64,000 nucleotides of DNA from an uncultured Lachnospiraceae bacterium (GCA_905233695.1 CAJODN010000009.1:1-64000), one strand, 5' to 3'. Shown: positions 47,026-57,200, counted from the first letter of the stretch. Notes: a model not told the origin generated them from the sequence alone. Translations and numbers: made by a program.

Positions 47026-47751
47026 TCATTCGTACATTATCGTCGTAAGCACCGTAGCATCCTCGTTACCATCCGGTTGCTTTATAGATATGGCATCCTT
47101 ATCTTCAATCGTTGTGCAAGAATCCGATACAGCAGTAATCTTACCGGGCGCAACAACCTTCCAATTGCCACGCACTAAGATAACCTTCTTACTGTCGTCT
47201 GACCTCATATCTTCGGGCGAAATCGCATCCCCCTTCTTCTTGTCGCTAACTTCCGAAAATGTATCTTCAAAATTATAGCCTGCTGCCTTGGCCTCGCCTA
47301 CCGTTCCGACGAATAATTCATTCCCTGTAAAGTTCTTATAAGCATTGTAGTCGGAATACTCCATCCTGAGATATGCAATCTTATCCTTGACCTTAGCCTT
47401 CTCATAGGATACTTTCCCGCCTTTACCGCTTTCGTTATATTCCGTTGCAAGTTCCTTAGTAGCCTTTATAAGTTCATCCTCATCATAATTGGATCCGCTA
47501 AAATCCGATACTTCATCCATTGTGATGACTCCGTCCTTTGTAATCTTCATTGTCGTCTCATCTGCGAAGCGCCCGGTAATAAGCTTAACTATACCCACAA
47601 TTCCAAGTATAATTGCAATAAGCGCCACAAGCATAATTCCGAGAAGAAGGAATTTTCTTCTCATAATCTTCTTACGTCTCATGGCTTTTCTTCGCGCATC
47701 CAAATTAGCATTGCCGTTAACCGGTCTTCTATTTGCCGTCTGCTGACTCAT
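47026..47751 (-). CDS. Unknown single-pass membrane protein
   Basis: A 241-residue protein. Residues 1-30 are basic (NARRKAMRRKKIMRRKFLL), then one membrane helix (GIMLVALIAIILGIVGIVKL), then an outside domain of about 185 residues with many Asp, Lys and Glu and no cysteine. I see no known domain. It sits between recO (60 bases upstream) and glyQS (66 bases downstream). A positively charged cytoplasmic tail and an exposed domain suggest an envelope role, not more. Confidence 0.85.
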   Translation of the reverse strand: MSQQTANRRPVNGNANLDARRKAMRRKKIMRRKFLLLGIMLVALIAIILGIVGIVKLITGRFADETTMKITKDGVITMDEVSDFSGSNYDEDELIKATKELATEYNESGKGGKVSYEKAKVKDKIAYLRMEYSDYNAYKNFTGNELFVGTVGEAKAAGYNFEDTFSEVSDKKKGDAISPEDMRSDDSKKVILVRGNWKVVAPGKITAVSDSCTTIEDKDAISIKQPDGNEDATVLTTIMYE

Positions 47752-47810
47752 ATTTTATCCTCCAAAGAGTTTTTATAACACATCAACTCGTTAATTATAT
47801 ATTTTTTTAA

Positions 47811-48545
47811 CTAAATCTTCAAGAACGAGGCTGATTTAAATTCGAAGCTTAAGTATTTATCCCTTAGTTTCTCTGTAATTTCAACAAATTCCTTCTTAAT
47901 GTCTTCCTTTAATTCAAAAGAAAAAAGCTTCTTGATATCAGAGGAAGCAACATATTGCATAGTATATAAGGTTGCAGGCTTTAACAGAATATCTTCATCA
48001 CTTACACATTTCCCACATCTCACACCTTCGAGGTTCTCGCTAAGCGATGCAAGGTTATCCTTTGCTCCGCAAGACCCGCATTCGAATAGATTAGGATATA
48101 CGCCGTTAAGCACCATTGTCTTAAGCTCGAATATGCTTCTTATAAGATCACGATCCATCGTGCCCTTAGACATAATCTGAAATGTGCGATAGAGAAGAAG
48201 AAGCCTATCTTTCTCATCATTATTCTCAACGGCAAAGTGACCGGAGACTTCAAGAAAGTAAGAGCCGTACATCATATTGTTGATGTCCGTTGTAATCCCC
48301 GTAAAATATTCCGTCGCTTCAATCTTACTTACAGTATAGGACGACCGTCCCCTGTATAGCTCAAATCTGCCATAGATAAACGCATTAGACACCCCTAAAA
48401 ATCCGGAACTCTGCCGTCTGGCACCTCTTACAAATGCAGACACCTTACCTATCTCCTTGGTAAGAAGCACAATCCTCTTATCGTATTCACCTATGGGCAT
48501 CGAAGATATTATAATTCCGTTAACTGTAATGTTATTATCCGGCAT
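47811..48545 (-). CDS. recO: DNA repair protein RecO
   Basis: A 244-residue RecFOR component that loads RecA and anneals strands. N-terminal OB-fold (VNGIIISSMPIGEYDKRIVL, GRFELYRGRSSYTVSKIEA); C-terminal zinc-finger with Cys in FECGSCGAKDN and VRCGKCVSD. It begins at the base after the era stop, so the two are tightly coupled. Confidence 0.95.
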   Translation of the reverse strand: MPDNNITVNGIIISSMPIGEYDKRIVLLTKEIGKVSAFVRGARRQSSGFLGVSNAFIYGRFELYRGRSSYTVSKIEATEYFTGITTDINNMMYGSYFLEVSGHFAVENNDEKDRLLLLYRTFQIMSKGTMDRDLIRSIFELKTMVLNGVYPNLFECGSCGAKDNLASLSENLEGVRCGKCVSDEDILLKPATLYTMQYVASSDIKKLFSFELKEDIKKEFVEITEKLRDKYLSFEFKSASFLKI

Positions 48546-49448
48546 TTATTCGCCGTCCTTATATCCGAACTTTTTAACCATTGACTCGCTGTTTCTCCAA
48601 TCCTTCTTGACCTTAACCCACAGCTTTAGATTAATATGCATATCAAGAGTCTTCTCAATCTCATATCTAGCATTCGAGCCGATTTTTTTAAGCATATCGC
48701 CATTCTTCCCTATGATTATTCCCTTGTGGGAATCCTTCTCACAGAAAATGTTGGCATCAATATCCCACAGTTCCTTATCGTCTCTCTTCTTCATGCTCTC
48801 AACAGATACGGCTATTCCGTGAGGCACCTCTTCATCAAGGGCATGGAGTGCCTTTTCTCTTATAATCTCTTCCACAATGCTTCGTTCCGTCTGGTCAGTC
48901 AGAGTGTCGGGTTCATAGTACATGGGACCCTCGGGTAAATGCTTATATATAACCTCGATTAATTCATCGCAGTTAGTCCCATTCTTGGCGCTAAGGGGCA
49001 CGACATCAGCAAAGTCAAGAAGCTTACTGAATTCGCTTACCGACTGTGCGAGACGTTCCTTCGTTACCTTATCAATCTTATTAACCACAAGAATAATTGG
49101 AACATCGGTCGACCATAGAAGCGTCGATATCCTTGTATCCGTCTTACCAATTTCCTCGTCGGGTTCAACAAGCCATACAATTACATCAACGTCCTCCACA
49201 GCGCCCTTAATGGAATCAACCATGTATTCCCCAAGCTTCGTCTTAGCCTTATGAATACCCGGAGTATCTACGAACACCATTTGAAACCGCTCTTCATCAG
49301 TAAGAACAGTCTTAATATTCTTCCTCGTTGTCTGTGGCTTACTTGACGTAATCGCAATCTTGAATCCGAGAAGGTGATTCATAAGAGTTGATTTACCCAC
49401 GTTAGGTCGCCCTATTATTGCAACAAATCCTGATTTAAAATTATCCAT
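48546..49448 (-). CDS. era: GTPase Era
   Basis: A 300-residue GTPase that assists 16S rRNA and 30S maturation. G motifs: IGRPNVGKSTLMNHLLG, VFVDTPGIHKAK and VVNKIDKV. The C-terminal KH domain has GIIIGKNGDMLKKIGSNAR. It starts six bases before the M16C stop region and is followed directly by recO. Confidence 0.98.
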   Translation of the reverse strand: MDNFKSGFVAIIGRPNVGKSTLMNHLLGFKIAITSSKPQTTRKNIKTVLTDEERFQMVFVDTPGIHKAKTKLGEYMVDSIKGAVEDVDVIVWLVEPDEEIGKTDTRISTLLWSTDVPIILVVNKIDKVTKERLAQSVSEFSKLLDFADVVPLSAKNGTNCDELIEVIYKHLPEGPMYYEPDTLTDQTERSIVEEIIREKALHALDEEVPHGIAVSVESMKKRDDKELWDIDANIFCEKDSHKGIIIGKNGDMLKKIGSNARYEIEKTLDMHINLKLWVKVKKDWRNSESMVKKFGYKDGE

Positions 49449-49454
49449 ACTACC

Positions 49455-52364
49455 TCACATTAACTGCGAAATCGAGTCAAACATCTCCGCATTCGCTTCT
49501 ATATTGTCTTCATTACCTATAACGCAAAGGCAATTCTGTTCCATAACCGCATCGACTAAGTCCGCAAGCTTTCTTATATCTTCCGGAGACGCGCTTAAGA
49601 TTTCTTCTCTCTCCTTCTGAAGTGTCTCATCCGAAAGCCCCGTCATATACCTTCTAAGCCCCACAGATCCTTTTTGATCCGGTGTAAGCGGCTTGTCAAG
49701 TTCTGCGATGGTACCGATTACGTATTTCGTCATATCACGTTCACTAACGTCGAAATGTCTTATATAATCGCCGATTCCCTCGAATACCTCGTTAGTCTTC
49801 TTAAGATTGGGGTCTCTGTAAGATACAACGGTAAATAAGCCGTCGCGTCTGAACCTGGACATACAACCATATGCACCGCCGGACACCCTGACATTAAGCC
49901 AAAGGTAGTCATAATTAAGAATGCTTTTAAGCATTGTAAGATATCCTGTGTGTTCAAACCCAAGAGCCTTGTAATCTCCGCCTCTTGCCACATATTGTAT
50001 CTTAGATGCGTCCTTGAAGGCTTCATTCTTCTTGATACATACCATCTTAGCAGACGACTTCCTGTAATTATCGGTAAATAAATGTCTGGCCAGTCTCGGA
50101 AGATATGTATGAAGCTGACTGTATATCTTGTCATTACCGGTGGAGCTTACTATTAAGTTACTTCGCCTGAAAATGGAGTGAGTTATCTCCATACACTTCG
50201 TACGGAATTGATGATGTCTCGTATCGAAATTCTCTTCAAGGTCTCTTATGAACCTGTAATACTCAATTCCGGAAAGCTTGTCCTCAAGAAGCGCCTCTTT
50301 CGCAATGGATGCATTGGCTCTCGTGGCAGCAACAACGTGAGCGGAACTATTCATTCCCGTCTCCAGCTTCGACCGTTCCAACTTAACAAGTGTCTTAAGT
50401 CTTCCCACATCGGAAAAGTCGGAATGGAGAATAACCTGCTCAATAAGGTCTGTGGCGTACATAATCCTGTCACTTATGAACTTCGAATTAACCTTAAAAT
50501 AAATACTGTAATCATCGGATGTCTTCGAATATACACCGATACACGTACCTATTCCTCCCGTCTGAATGTCAATCTCATTAGAGAGGTCGGAATAAGAATA
50601 CATCTCCGTATCAACAAGCCCGAGTATCTTACTTAAGAGTGATACATAGGGCAGATCCTCTAACGAAATGTGATTAATATTAAAAAGCAGTTTCAAATAG
50701 TGTATATTCGATGTATCGATGTTACTGTGAAGTACTTTAATTCCGCCGATATCCTTCTCTTCCACGCTGTACTTTCTAATCTTCTTATCAAGATCTTCTC
50801 TTCTAAGCATGGGAAGACGCGCCAAATCCTCATCGGAAGAAGGAGTCGTCTGATACTCGTGAAGAAGCGCCGTATTATTAATTATAGACTTAATTTCTTC
50901 CTCCGACATTGATGCTTTCTTGGAAGCAAGCTTCTCCCTAAGCTCTTCGTCCTCTTCGGCGGTAAGGCCCTTCTTAGGCTTCGATATAACAATGGTCGCG
51001 AAGTTATTATCCAGGAAATACTCCTTCGTAAGCTTCTCGAAGTATCCCGTACCTATTTCTTTCTTAAGTTCCTTAAGAAGCTTTAAATCATTCATTCTTA
51101 TAAACGGATTACTGGAATCATACAGCCAGCTATCCAATATATCCAGACCATACATAAGTCCCTTGGGGTATGAGCCAAAGTCAGCTTCTCTTACGCGGAA
51201 CTCTATTGAATTGATGCAGGCAAGAAGAGCCTTCTTATCTATCCCTTCTTCCACCTGTTTATTAAGCACTTCCTTAATAATCTCCAAGAACTTCTCTTCG
51301 TCCTCAGGATTAGCATCCTTAACCGCAATTGTAAAAACCGGCTGCTTAATTCCGTCATCAAGACCTCCGATTACGGCTTTACCGATTCCGGCCTTATACA
51401 TCTCCTTACGAATCGGGGCTCCGGGTGAGTTAATTAAGGCATAGTCAAGCATTTCCAAGGCAACCATCTTCTTAGGATCTCTTGCGATATCCATACAATA
51501 GTTATATGTAAGATATGTTGAATCCTCTTCATCTTCGCCTGTGGAAATAGGGTATTCCTTCTCAATTCTCTTAACCTTATAGAAAGGCTTCTGTGTTCCA
51601 ATCGAAGAATCTATATCAAGCTTATCGTAGTTACTTAGATACTCCTTATCGATATAATCAAGCTTCTCACACATATCACAATCTCCGTAGAGGTAAATGT
51701 ATGAGTTAGACGGATGATAGAATTTCTTATAGAACTCAATGAAATCTTCATAAGTTAAGTTATATATTTCCTTCGGGTCTCCGCCGGATTCGTAGTGATA
51801 CTCGGTATCCGGGAAAAGAGATGCGAATATCTCACGTGTCAGTACGGAATTAGGTGAAGAATAAGCACCCTTCATCTCGTTATACACAACTCCGTTAATT
51901 GTAAGCTCATCATCTTCCGACTCAAGCTCGTAGTGCCATCCCTCTTGCTTAAATATCTCATTATGTTCGAAAATGCTGGGATGAAATACCGCGTCAAGAT
52001 ATACATCCATAAGATTCTGAAAATCCTTATCGTTACAGCTTGCAACGGGATATACCGTCTTATCCGGATAAGTCATGGCATTAAGAAATGTATTAAGTGA
52101 ACCCTTGGCAAGTTCTACGAAGGGGTCTTTAACAGGGTATTTCTTAGAGCCGCAGAGAACCGAGTGCTCCATAATATGGGCAACGCCCGTAGAATCGCTG
52201 GGCGGGGTACGAAAGCCTATAAAGAAGACCTTATTATCTTCCTTTTCATCCGGAATAAGGGCCACCTTAGCTCCCGTCTTCTTGTGACTTAAGAGATATC
52301 CCGTGGCCTTAATATCATCAAGGTATTGTTCAGATATCAGTTCGTAACTATCCGGTATTTTCAT
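49455..52364 (-). CDS. M16C-family zinc metalloprotease (PreP/insulysin-like)
   Basis: A 969-residue peptidase. The inverted zinc motif HxxEH is in GVAHIMEHSVLCGSKKYPV, with the distal glutamate region VVYNEMKGAYSSP. Two clamp halves fill the length, typical of presequence-protease-like M16C enzymes. They degrade short unstructured peptides in the cytoplasm. It is the first gene of an operon with era and recO; a six-base gap separates it from era. Confidence 0.93.
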   Translation of the reverse strand: MKIPDSYELISEQYLDDIKATGYLLSHKKTGAKVALIPDEKEDNKVFFIGFRTPPSDSTGVAHIMEHSVLCGSKKYPVKDPFVELAKGSLNTFLNAMTYPDKTVYPVASCNDKDFQNLMDVYLDAVFHPSIFEHNEIFKQEGWHYELESEDDELTINGVVYNEMKGAYSSPNSVLTREIFASLFPDTEYHYESGGDPKEIYNLTYEDFIEFYKKFYHPSNSYIYLYGDCDMCEKLDYIDKEYLSNYDKLDIDSSIGTQKPFYKVKRIEKEYPISTGEDEEDSTYLTYNYCMDIARDPKKMVALEMLDYALINSPGAPIRKEMYKAGIGKAVIGGLDDGIKQPVFTIAVKDANPEDEEKFLEIIKEVLNKQVEEGIDKKALLACINSIEFRVREADFGSYPKGLMYGLDILDSWLYDSSNPFIRMNDLKLLKELKKEIGTGYFEKLTKEYFLDNNFATIVISKPKKGLTAEEDEELREKLASKKASMSEEEIKSIINNTALLHEYQTTPSSDEDLARLPMLRREDLDKKIRKYSVEEKDIGGIKVLHSNIDTSNIHYLKLLFNINHISLEDLPYVSLLSKILGLVDTEMYSYSDLSNEIDIQTGGIGTCIGVYSKTSDDYSIYFKVNSKFISDRIMYATDLIEQVILHSDFSDVGRLKTLVKLERSKLETGMNSSAHVVAATRANASIAKEALLEDKLSGIEYYRFIRDLEENFDTRHHQFRTKCMEITHSIFRRSNLIVSSTGNDKIYSQLHTYLPRLARHLFTDNYRKSSAKMVCIKKNEAFKDASKIQYVARGGDYKALGFEHTGYLTMLKSILNYDYLWLNVRVSGGAYGCMSRFRRDGLFTVVSYRDPNLKKTNEVFEGIGDYIRHFDVSERDMTKYVIGTIAELDKPLTPDQKGSVGLRRYMTGLSDETLQKEREEILSASPEDIRKLADLVDAVMEQNCLCVIGNEDNIEANAEMFDSISQLM

Positions 52365-52426
52365 AATCTCTCCTCTTTTTTATCCTTTTTTCTTTTATGC
52401 GAAATGTTATATCAGGACTTAATTTC

Positions 52427-53347
52427 TTATAAGGCCTGTGCTATATCTTCTTTCATGTCAATTACTGCTTGTCTTGCTGCATCGGCATAACCTTCTTCTC
52501 CAAAAGATGCATACCCCTCGTTCTTATATGCTGCGATTATTCCTCGAGAACTGTTAATAATCGCTCCGAGCCCGTCATCATTGAAGAAATGAACAAGGTC
52601 TTTACCTTTACCGCCCTGAGCTCCGTAGCCCGGAACAAGTATATAGGTCTTCGGCATAACCTTTCTCATTGCCTTACCTATTTCAGGATATGTGGCACCC
52701 ACAACAGCACCTACTGACGAGTAACCGCATTTACCAATAAGGTCAGAACCCCACTTATCTACCATCTCACCTACATATTGATAGATGGGCTTGCCTTCCG
52801 ACTCTCTATCCTGGAATTCGCCGCTGCTTGGGTTAGATGTCTTAACAAGGACGAATATGCCCTTATTCTCCGCAGCACATACATCGGTAAAGGGCTTAAT
52901 TCCGTCGGTTCCGAGATATGGATTAACGGTAGCAAAGTCTTCGTCGAACACTTTAATCTTCTCCCCGCCAACGTCGATAGAACCAATGTGTGCGATTGCA
53001 TATGACTCGGACGTTGAACCGATATCACCGCGCTTCACGTCTCCGATAACAACAAGGCCTTTCTTCTTACAATATTTTACGGTCTCAAGATATGCCGTAA
53101 GACCGGGAAGGCCGAACTGTTCGTACATGGCAATCTGGGGCTTAACCGCAGGAATAAGGTCATGCGTTGCGTCGATAATTCCCCGGTTATATTCCATTAT
53201 GGCGGCTGCTGCTCCTTCGAGAGTCTTGCCGTAGTCCTTGTAAGCCTTGTCTAATATGTGGCTTGGTATGAAGCCAAGCTTCGGGTCGAGGCCCACTACG
53301 ATGGGCGCGTTAGTCTTTTTTATCTTTTCTACTAAAGTGTCTATCAT
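52427..53347 (-). CDS. pyrF: Orotidine 5'-phosphate decarboxylase (type 2)
   Basis: A 306-residue enzyme making UMP from OMP. The catalytic DVKRGDIGST motif is in KGLVVIGDVKRGDIGSTSES; IVVGLDPKLGFIPSHI, YLGTDGIKPF and ILVPGYGAQGGKG follow the longer type 2 branch. AAAGGAAAC precedes the ATG. It follows pyrC after a 146-base structured gap. Confidence 0.96.
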   Translation of the reverse strand: MIDTLVEKIKKTNAPIVVGLDPKLGFIPSHILDKAYKDYGKTLEGAAAAIMEYNRGIIDATHDLIPAVKPQIAMYEQFGLPGLTAYLETVKYCKKKGLVVIGDVKRGDIGSTSESYAIAHIGSIDVGGEKIKVFDEDFATVNPYLGTDGIKPFTDVCAAENKGIFVLVKTSNPSSGEFQDRESEGKPIYQYVGEMVDKWGSDLIGKCGYSSVGAVVGATYPEIGKAMRKVMPKTYILVPGYGAQGGKGKDLVHFFNDDGLGAIINSSRGIIAAYKNEGYASFGEEGYADAARQAVIDMKEDIAQAL

Positions 53348-53381
53348 AGGTTGTTTCCTTTCTACTTCGATCTCTATTTCT

Positions 53382-53482
53382 GCATCTTCGGACCAAGTAC
53401 CTGCACGCTCATGACGAAATGTCGTATGCGCACCCCGAACGGGGTGTGCCGGTAACTTAGCAGGTCTTGGCTCCTCAGATGC
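53382..53482 (-). other. Structured intergenic element between pyrC and pyrF
   Basis: Three complementary segments in a row close a 101-base structure: GCATCT/AGATGC, CCAAG/CTTGG and ACCTGC/GCAGGT. Inside is a 9-bp hairpin CACCCC-gaac-GGGGTG (flanked by GCG/TGC) and a smaller GAC/GTC dyad. It lies 11 bases after the pyrC stop and 34 before the pyrF start. It may be a folded leader, a processing site or a dispersed repeat. Confidence 0.6.
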
Positions 53483-53493
53483 TTGCTATATTT

Positions 53494-54804
53494 CTACGCT
53501 TCATACGTCACTTCACCTGCCATTATAGTATACCTTACTTCCCCCTTCACCGTCATCCCCGCGAATGGGGTATTCTTGCCTTTGCTTACGAAGGTCTCCG
53601 GGTCGATGTCATAGGCGGCTTCAGTGTCGAATATGGTGATGTCAGCCACATTTCCCACATCAATATTACCCTTGTCGATACCCAGGATACGGGCGGGGTT
53701 AAGGCTCATCTTCTCCACTAACTCGCTAAGGCTTATAATGCCCTTATCTACGAGATATGTATACGACAGCGGTAGGGACGTCTCGAGCCCAACGATACCG
53801 AAGGGTGCTTCCTCCATAGGCTTACTCTTCTCTTCTGCGCTGTGAGGTGCATGGTCCGTTGAAATTACTTCAATAATTCCTTCCTTAAGTCCCTTAAGTA
53901 ATGCATCCCTATCATCACGACCTCTAAGGGGCGGATTCATCTTATACATTGAATCATTGCCGGGGATATCATCTTCCGTAAGGATAAAGTGATGAGGGCA
54001 GGCTTCACCGGAGAGCTTTATTCCCTTGGCCTTGCCGTCCTTTATCATATCAACCGACTCCTTCGTGGAACAGTGACAAAGGTGTAATCTACATCCCGTC
54101 TCCTCCGCAAGCATTATGTCTCTTGCGGTTATAATATTTTCAACGGCGTTACTGATTCCGTTAAGCCCAAGCTCTTTAGACTTAGCGCCCATATTCATAA
54201 CGCCCTTTTCAACCAGGTTAATATCTTCACAGTGAGCAAGTACGGTGATGTCAAGTTCACTTGCTTTCTTCATAGCCTTGCGGTAGAGCCCCGAATCCAT
54301 AACCGACTTACCGTCCTCGGAAATGGTTATAAGACCATTAAGCTTCATTCCGTCAATGTCGGATAGTTCTTTTCCTTCCATTCCCTTTGTGACAGAACCT
54401 ACCTGAATCACATTTACCAGACCTACTTCCTTCGCCTTGTCACATACATACTTAAATGTAAGAGCGTTATCGACTACGGGCTTTGTATTAGGCATTGCGA
54501 CAACAGTTGTGAATCCGCCCTTCGCAGCGGCCTTAGAGCCGGACTCAATGTCCTCTTTATATGTTAGTCCGGGATCTCTGAAATGAACATGAAGATCAAT
54601 AAGCCCCGGTGTAACCGTAAGACCTGTTGCATCAATCATCTTATCAACTTCGTACTCTTCCGATAACTCTATCGCCCGACCTTCGTCAATCTCGCCAATT
54701 GTATCGAGTCTGGCAATCCTACCATCTCTTACGATTATGTAGCCCACGGCGTCAATACCCGTGGCGGGATTAACGATTCTGCCGTTATAAACTATAATAT
54801 TCAT
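53494..54804 (-). CDS. pyrC: Dihydroorotase
   Basis: A 436-residue zinc amidohydrolase that makes dihydroorotate in pyrimidine synthesis. Metal motifs: LIDLHVHFRDPGLTYKED, VLAHCED, LHLCHCST and STDHAPHSAEEK. It starts 18 bases after glmM. Class I/PyrC of the multidomain-like type by length. Confidence 0.97.
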   Translation of the reverse strand: MNIIVYNGRIVNPATGIDAVGYIIVRDGRIARLDTIGEIDEGRAIELSEEYEVDKMIDATGLTVTPGLIDLHVHFRDPGLTYKEDIESGSKAAAKGGFTTVVAMPNTKPVVDNALTFKYVCDKAKEVGLVNVIQVGSVTKGMEGKELSDIDGMKLNGLITISEDGKSVMDSGLYRKAMKKASELDITVLAHCEDINLVEKGVMNMGAKSKELGLNGISNAVENIITARDIMLAEETGCRLHLCHCSTKESVDMIKDGKAKGIKLSGEACPHHFILTEDDIPGNDSMYKMNPPLRGRDDRDALLKGLKEGIIEVISTDHAPHSAEEKSKPMEEAPFGIVGLETSLPLSYTYLVDKGIISLSELVEKMSLNPARILGIDKGNIDVGNVADITIFDTEAAYDIDPETFVSKGKNTPFAGMTVKGEVRYTIMAGEVTYEA

Positions 54805-54822
54805 ACGCGCCTCTTAAGAAAA

Positions 54823-56163
54823 CTATATTGCATATTTCTCTCTTATGAATTCTTCCGTCTCTTCTATGTATTTCTCGCAATCCTCATAGGTCTTAGCTTC
54901 AACCATAATTCGAAGGATTGGCTCGGTACCGCTCTTCCTAAGAAGAAGTCTTCCCGTACCGTCAAGCCTCTTATTCATATCCTCCGCAAACTTTTGAACT
55001 TCAGGGTCATAATCAATCTCATCCTTCTTATCGGTTCTGATATTTTTAAGCTGCTGCGGCATAATCTCGAGACCTTGGGTAAGATTACTGAATGGACATT
55101 TCTTAGATACGAAGATGTTGGTCATAACAATCGCAGTAAGAATACCATCTCCCGTTGTGGCGTACTTATTGAAGATAATGTGACCTGACTGCTCACCGCC
55201 GATTCCGTATTTATGCTCCATAAGCTCCTGTGAAATGTACTTATCGCCCACAGGTGTCACAATCGCCTCCATCTTATTCTCCTTAAGAGCGTTCATAAGA
55301 CCGAGGTTCGACATTACCGTAACAACAACCTTATTATCCTTAAGCTGTCCGATTTCCTTAAGGAATTTCGCACCGATATACATAATTCCGTCGCCATCGA
55401 TAAGATTACCCTTCTCGTCAACTGCAAGACATCTGTCGGCATCTCCGTCAAATGCGAATCCCGCATCAAGATTATGGTCAAGGACATATTGTCTTAAGCT
55501 ATCGATATGAGTTGATCCGCAATTAACATTAATATTCCTGCCGTCGGGATCGTTATTAATCACATAAGTCTTAGCACCGAGCATATCAAATACGGTCTTG
55601 GCTATCATATGAGATGCACCGTTGGCGCAGTCGAGACCGATTCTGTAACCTCTGAAGAATTCCGAACAAACGGAAGCCAGATAGCTCATATATTTATTAC
55701 GACCCTGAAGATAATCAACGATTCTACCGGGCTCGATATCGCAAAAGTCGATATCGATTTCGCCGTCCATATATTTTTCACATTCGATAAGAACATCCTC
55801 CGACATCTTATAGCCGTATTCATCGATTATCTTGATTCCGTTATCATAATAAGGATTGTGGCTTGCCGTAATCATAATTCCGAAGTCAAAATCTTCGGAT
55901 CGCGTAATATATGACACACTGGGTGTTGTGGTAACATGCATAAGATGAGCATCACATCCGGCCGATGCAAGGCCCGACGCAATGGCATACTCAATCATAT
56001 AGCTGGAAAGCCTGGTGTCTTTACCGATTACACACCTAACTTTCTCACCGTGTTTACTATCATTGAACTTCCATGCCATGAACTGACCGATTTTCATTGC
56101 CAGTTCAACAGTAAGCTCATGATTTGCTCTTCCTCGAAATCCGTCTGTTCCAAAGTATTTCAT
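54823..56163 (-). CDS. glmM: Phosphoglucosamine mutase
   Basis: A 446-residue mutase converting glucosamine 6-phosphate to glucosamine 1-phosphate for peptidoglycan. MKYFGTDGFRGRAN, the phosphoserine loop IMITASHNPYYDNGIK, metal loop FDGDADRCLAVDEKG, sugar loop GIGGEQSGHII and phosphate loop RKSGTEPILRIMVEA are intact. I use the second of two ATG codons (56163), giving a better distance from GGAGGAAA; 56166 is also possible. Confidence 0.96.
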   Translation of the reverse strand: MKYFGTDGFRGRANHELTVELAMKIGQFMAWKFNDSKHGEKVRCVIGKDTRLSSYMIEYAIASGLASAGCDAHLMHVTTTPSVSYITRSEDFDFGIMITASHNPYYDNGIKIIDEYGYKMSEDVLIECEKYMDGEIDIDFCDIEPGRIVDYLQGRNKYMSYLASVCSEFFRGYRIGLDCANGASHMIAKTVFDMLGAKTYVINNDPDGRNINVNCGSTHIDSLRQYVLDHNLDAGFAFDGDADRCLAVDEKGNLIDGDGIMYIGAKFLKEIGQLKDNKVVVTVMSNLGLMNALKENKMEAIVTPVGDKYISQELMEHKYGIGGEQSGHIIFNKYATTGDGILTAIVMTNIFVSKKCPFSNLTQGLEIMPQQLKNIRTDKKDEIDYDPEVQKFAEDMNKRLDGTGRLLLRKSGTEPILRIMVEAKTYEDCEKYIEETEEFIREKYAI

Positions 56164-56220
56164 CATTTTCCTCCGCACACATTAATATCGATATTATACT
56201 ATATATCCGAAAATATTACA

Positions 56221-57111
56221 TCAGATAACCTCACTGAATATCTCCCCTACTATCTCCATGGCCTCCTTGTATTCATCAGTCTCACACAGTTCAGAAAGCG
56301 CTCCGAGTACCGATGTATAGTACCATTTCTGTTGCTTGGGGTCTTTCATATTGAATTTGTCCCACATCTTGATTCCCGTAACCTTGTAATCTCTCCGACT
56401 TGCACGAAGATTGGACAGCTTATCCGCAAGCATTATCTTCTTGGCTTCTAATGTCTTACCCTTAGTTGAAAGGATTGTCTCTTCTTTTCTTATTCTCCAA
56501 GTAAGAGCCTTATCCTGTCCCTCTCTCTTATTCTCGCTTTCTTCGCTTACAAGATCAGCTATCTTCTTGCCGAATGCAAGCTCGATATCATGATATGTGT
56601 ATTCCGTATCTTCCACCACGTCGTGAAGTGCAGCCGCCGCGATTGTCTCAATCTCATTCGTAAGGTGCGCGGTAATCATCATAGTTTCCATGGGATGTAC
56701 TATATAGGGCATCCTCGTTCCCTTACGATGCCTTCCCACATGGGCATTGGCAGCGTAGATTATTGCCTGTTCAATAAGTGCGAATCTGTTGCCCTTATCA
56801 TTATCCTCCAAGTATTCGGGAAAATGTGTGGCAAGTCCGGCAGTTATAAGCCCGTACGTCCTCTCCTTCTGTTCCCTGGGCGTCATATAATCGGAGAATC
56901 CCACAGCGATATCAAAATAGCAACACTGAGGCATGAAGATATTATTCTCATCAATGCTTCTTCCGCCAAATAGCGGGCAGTCATTGCAGAATCTGATTTC
57001 AGAGTCCATAAGCTCATTAACGGCTCTGCAATAATACTTGCCTTCTACGACCTTGGATGCGTGATTAAAAAGCTGGTATCTGACTTTTTCATTCTTGGAA
57101 ATCTTCTTCAT
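56221..57111 (-). CDS. HD-domain hydrolase (RelA/SpoT-like) with a Cys-rich N-terminus
   Basis: A 296-residue protein. Residues about 125-260 are an HD phosphohydrolase domain: ANAHVGRHRKGTRMPYIVHP, then AAALHDVVEDTEYTYHDI and LADKLSNLRASRR, as in (p)ppGpp hydrolases and MESH1. No synthetase domain follows. The N-terminal 65 residues carry Cys 28, 42, 45, 63 and 64 (FCNDCPLFGG, PQCCYFD), possibly a metal or Fe-S site. It has a TGATATAAT-like promoter upstream and lies ahead of glmM. Confidence 0.85.
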   Translation of the reverse strand: MKKISKNEKVRYQLFNHASKVVEGKYYCRAVNELMDSEIRFCNDCPLFGGRSIDENNIFMPQCCYFDIAVGFSDYMTPREQKERTYGLITAGLATHFPEYLEDNDKGNRFALIEQAIIYAANAHVGRHRKGTRMPYIVHPMETMMITAHLTNEIETIAAAALHDVVEDTEYTYHDIELAFGKKIADLVSEESENKREGQDKALTWRIRKEETILSTKGKTLEAKKIMLADKLSNLRASRRDYKVTGIKMWDKFNMKDPKQQKWYYTSVLGALSELCETDEYKEAMEIVGEIFSEVI

Positions 57112-57200
57112 ACTCCCCCCATTGCATGATAGGATCGTCTAACCGCTAACAAAAAATATTATATCATATCTTACAGTAATTCAGAACTATACTTCAGAAA

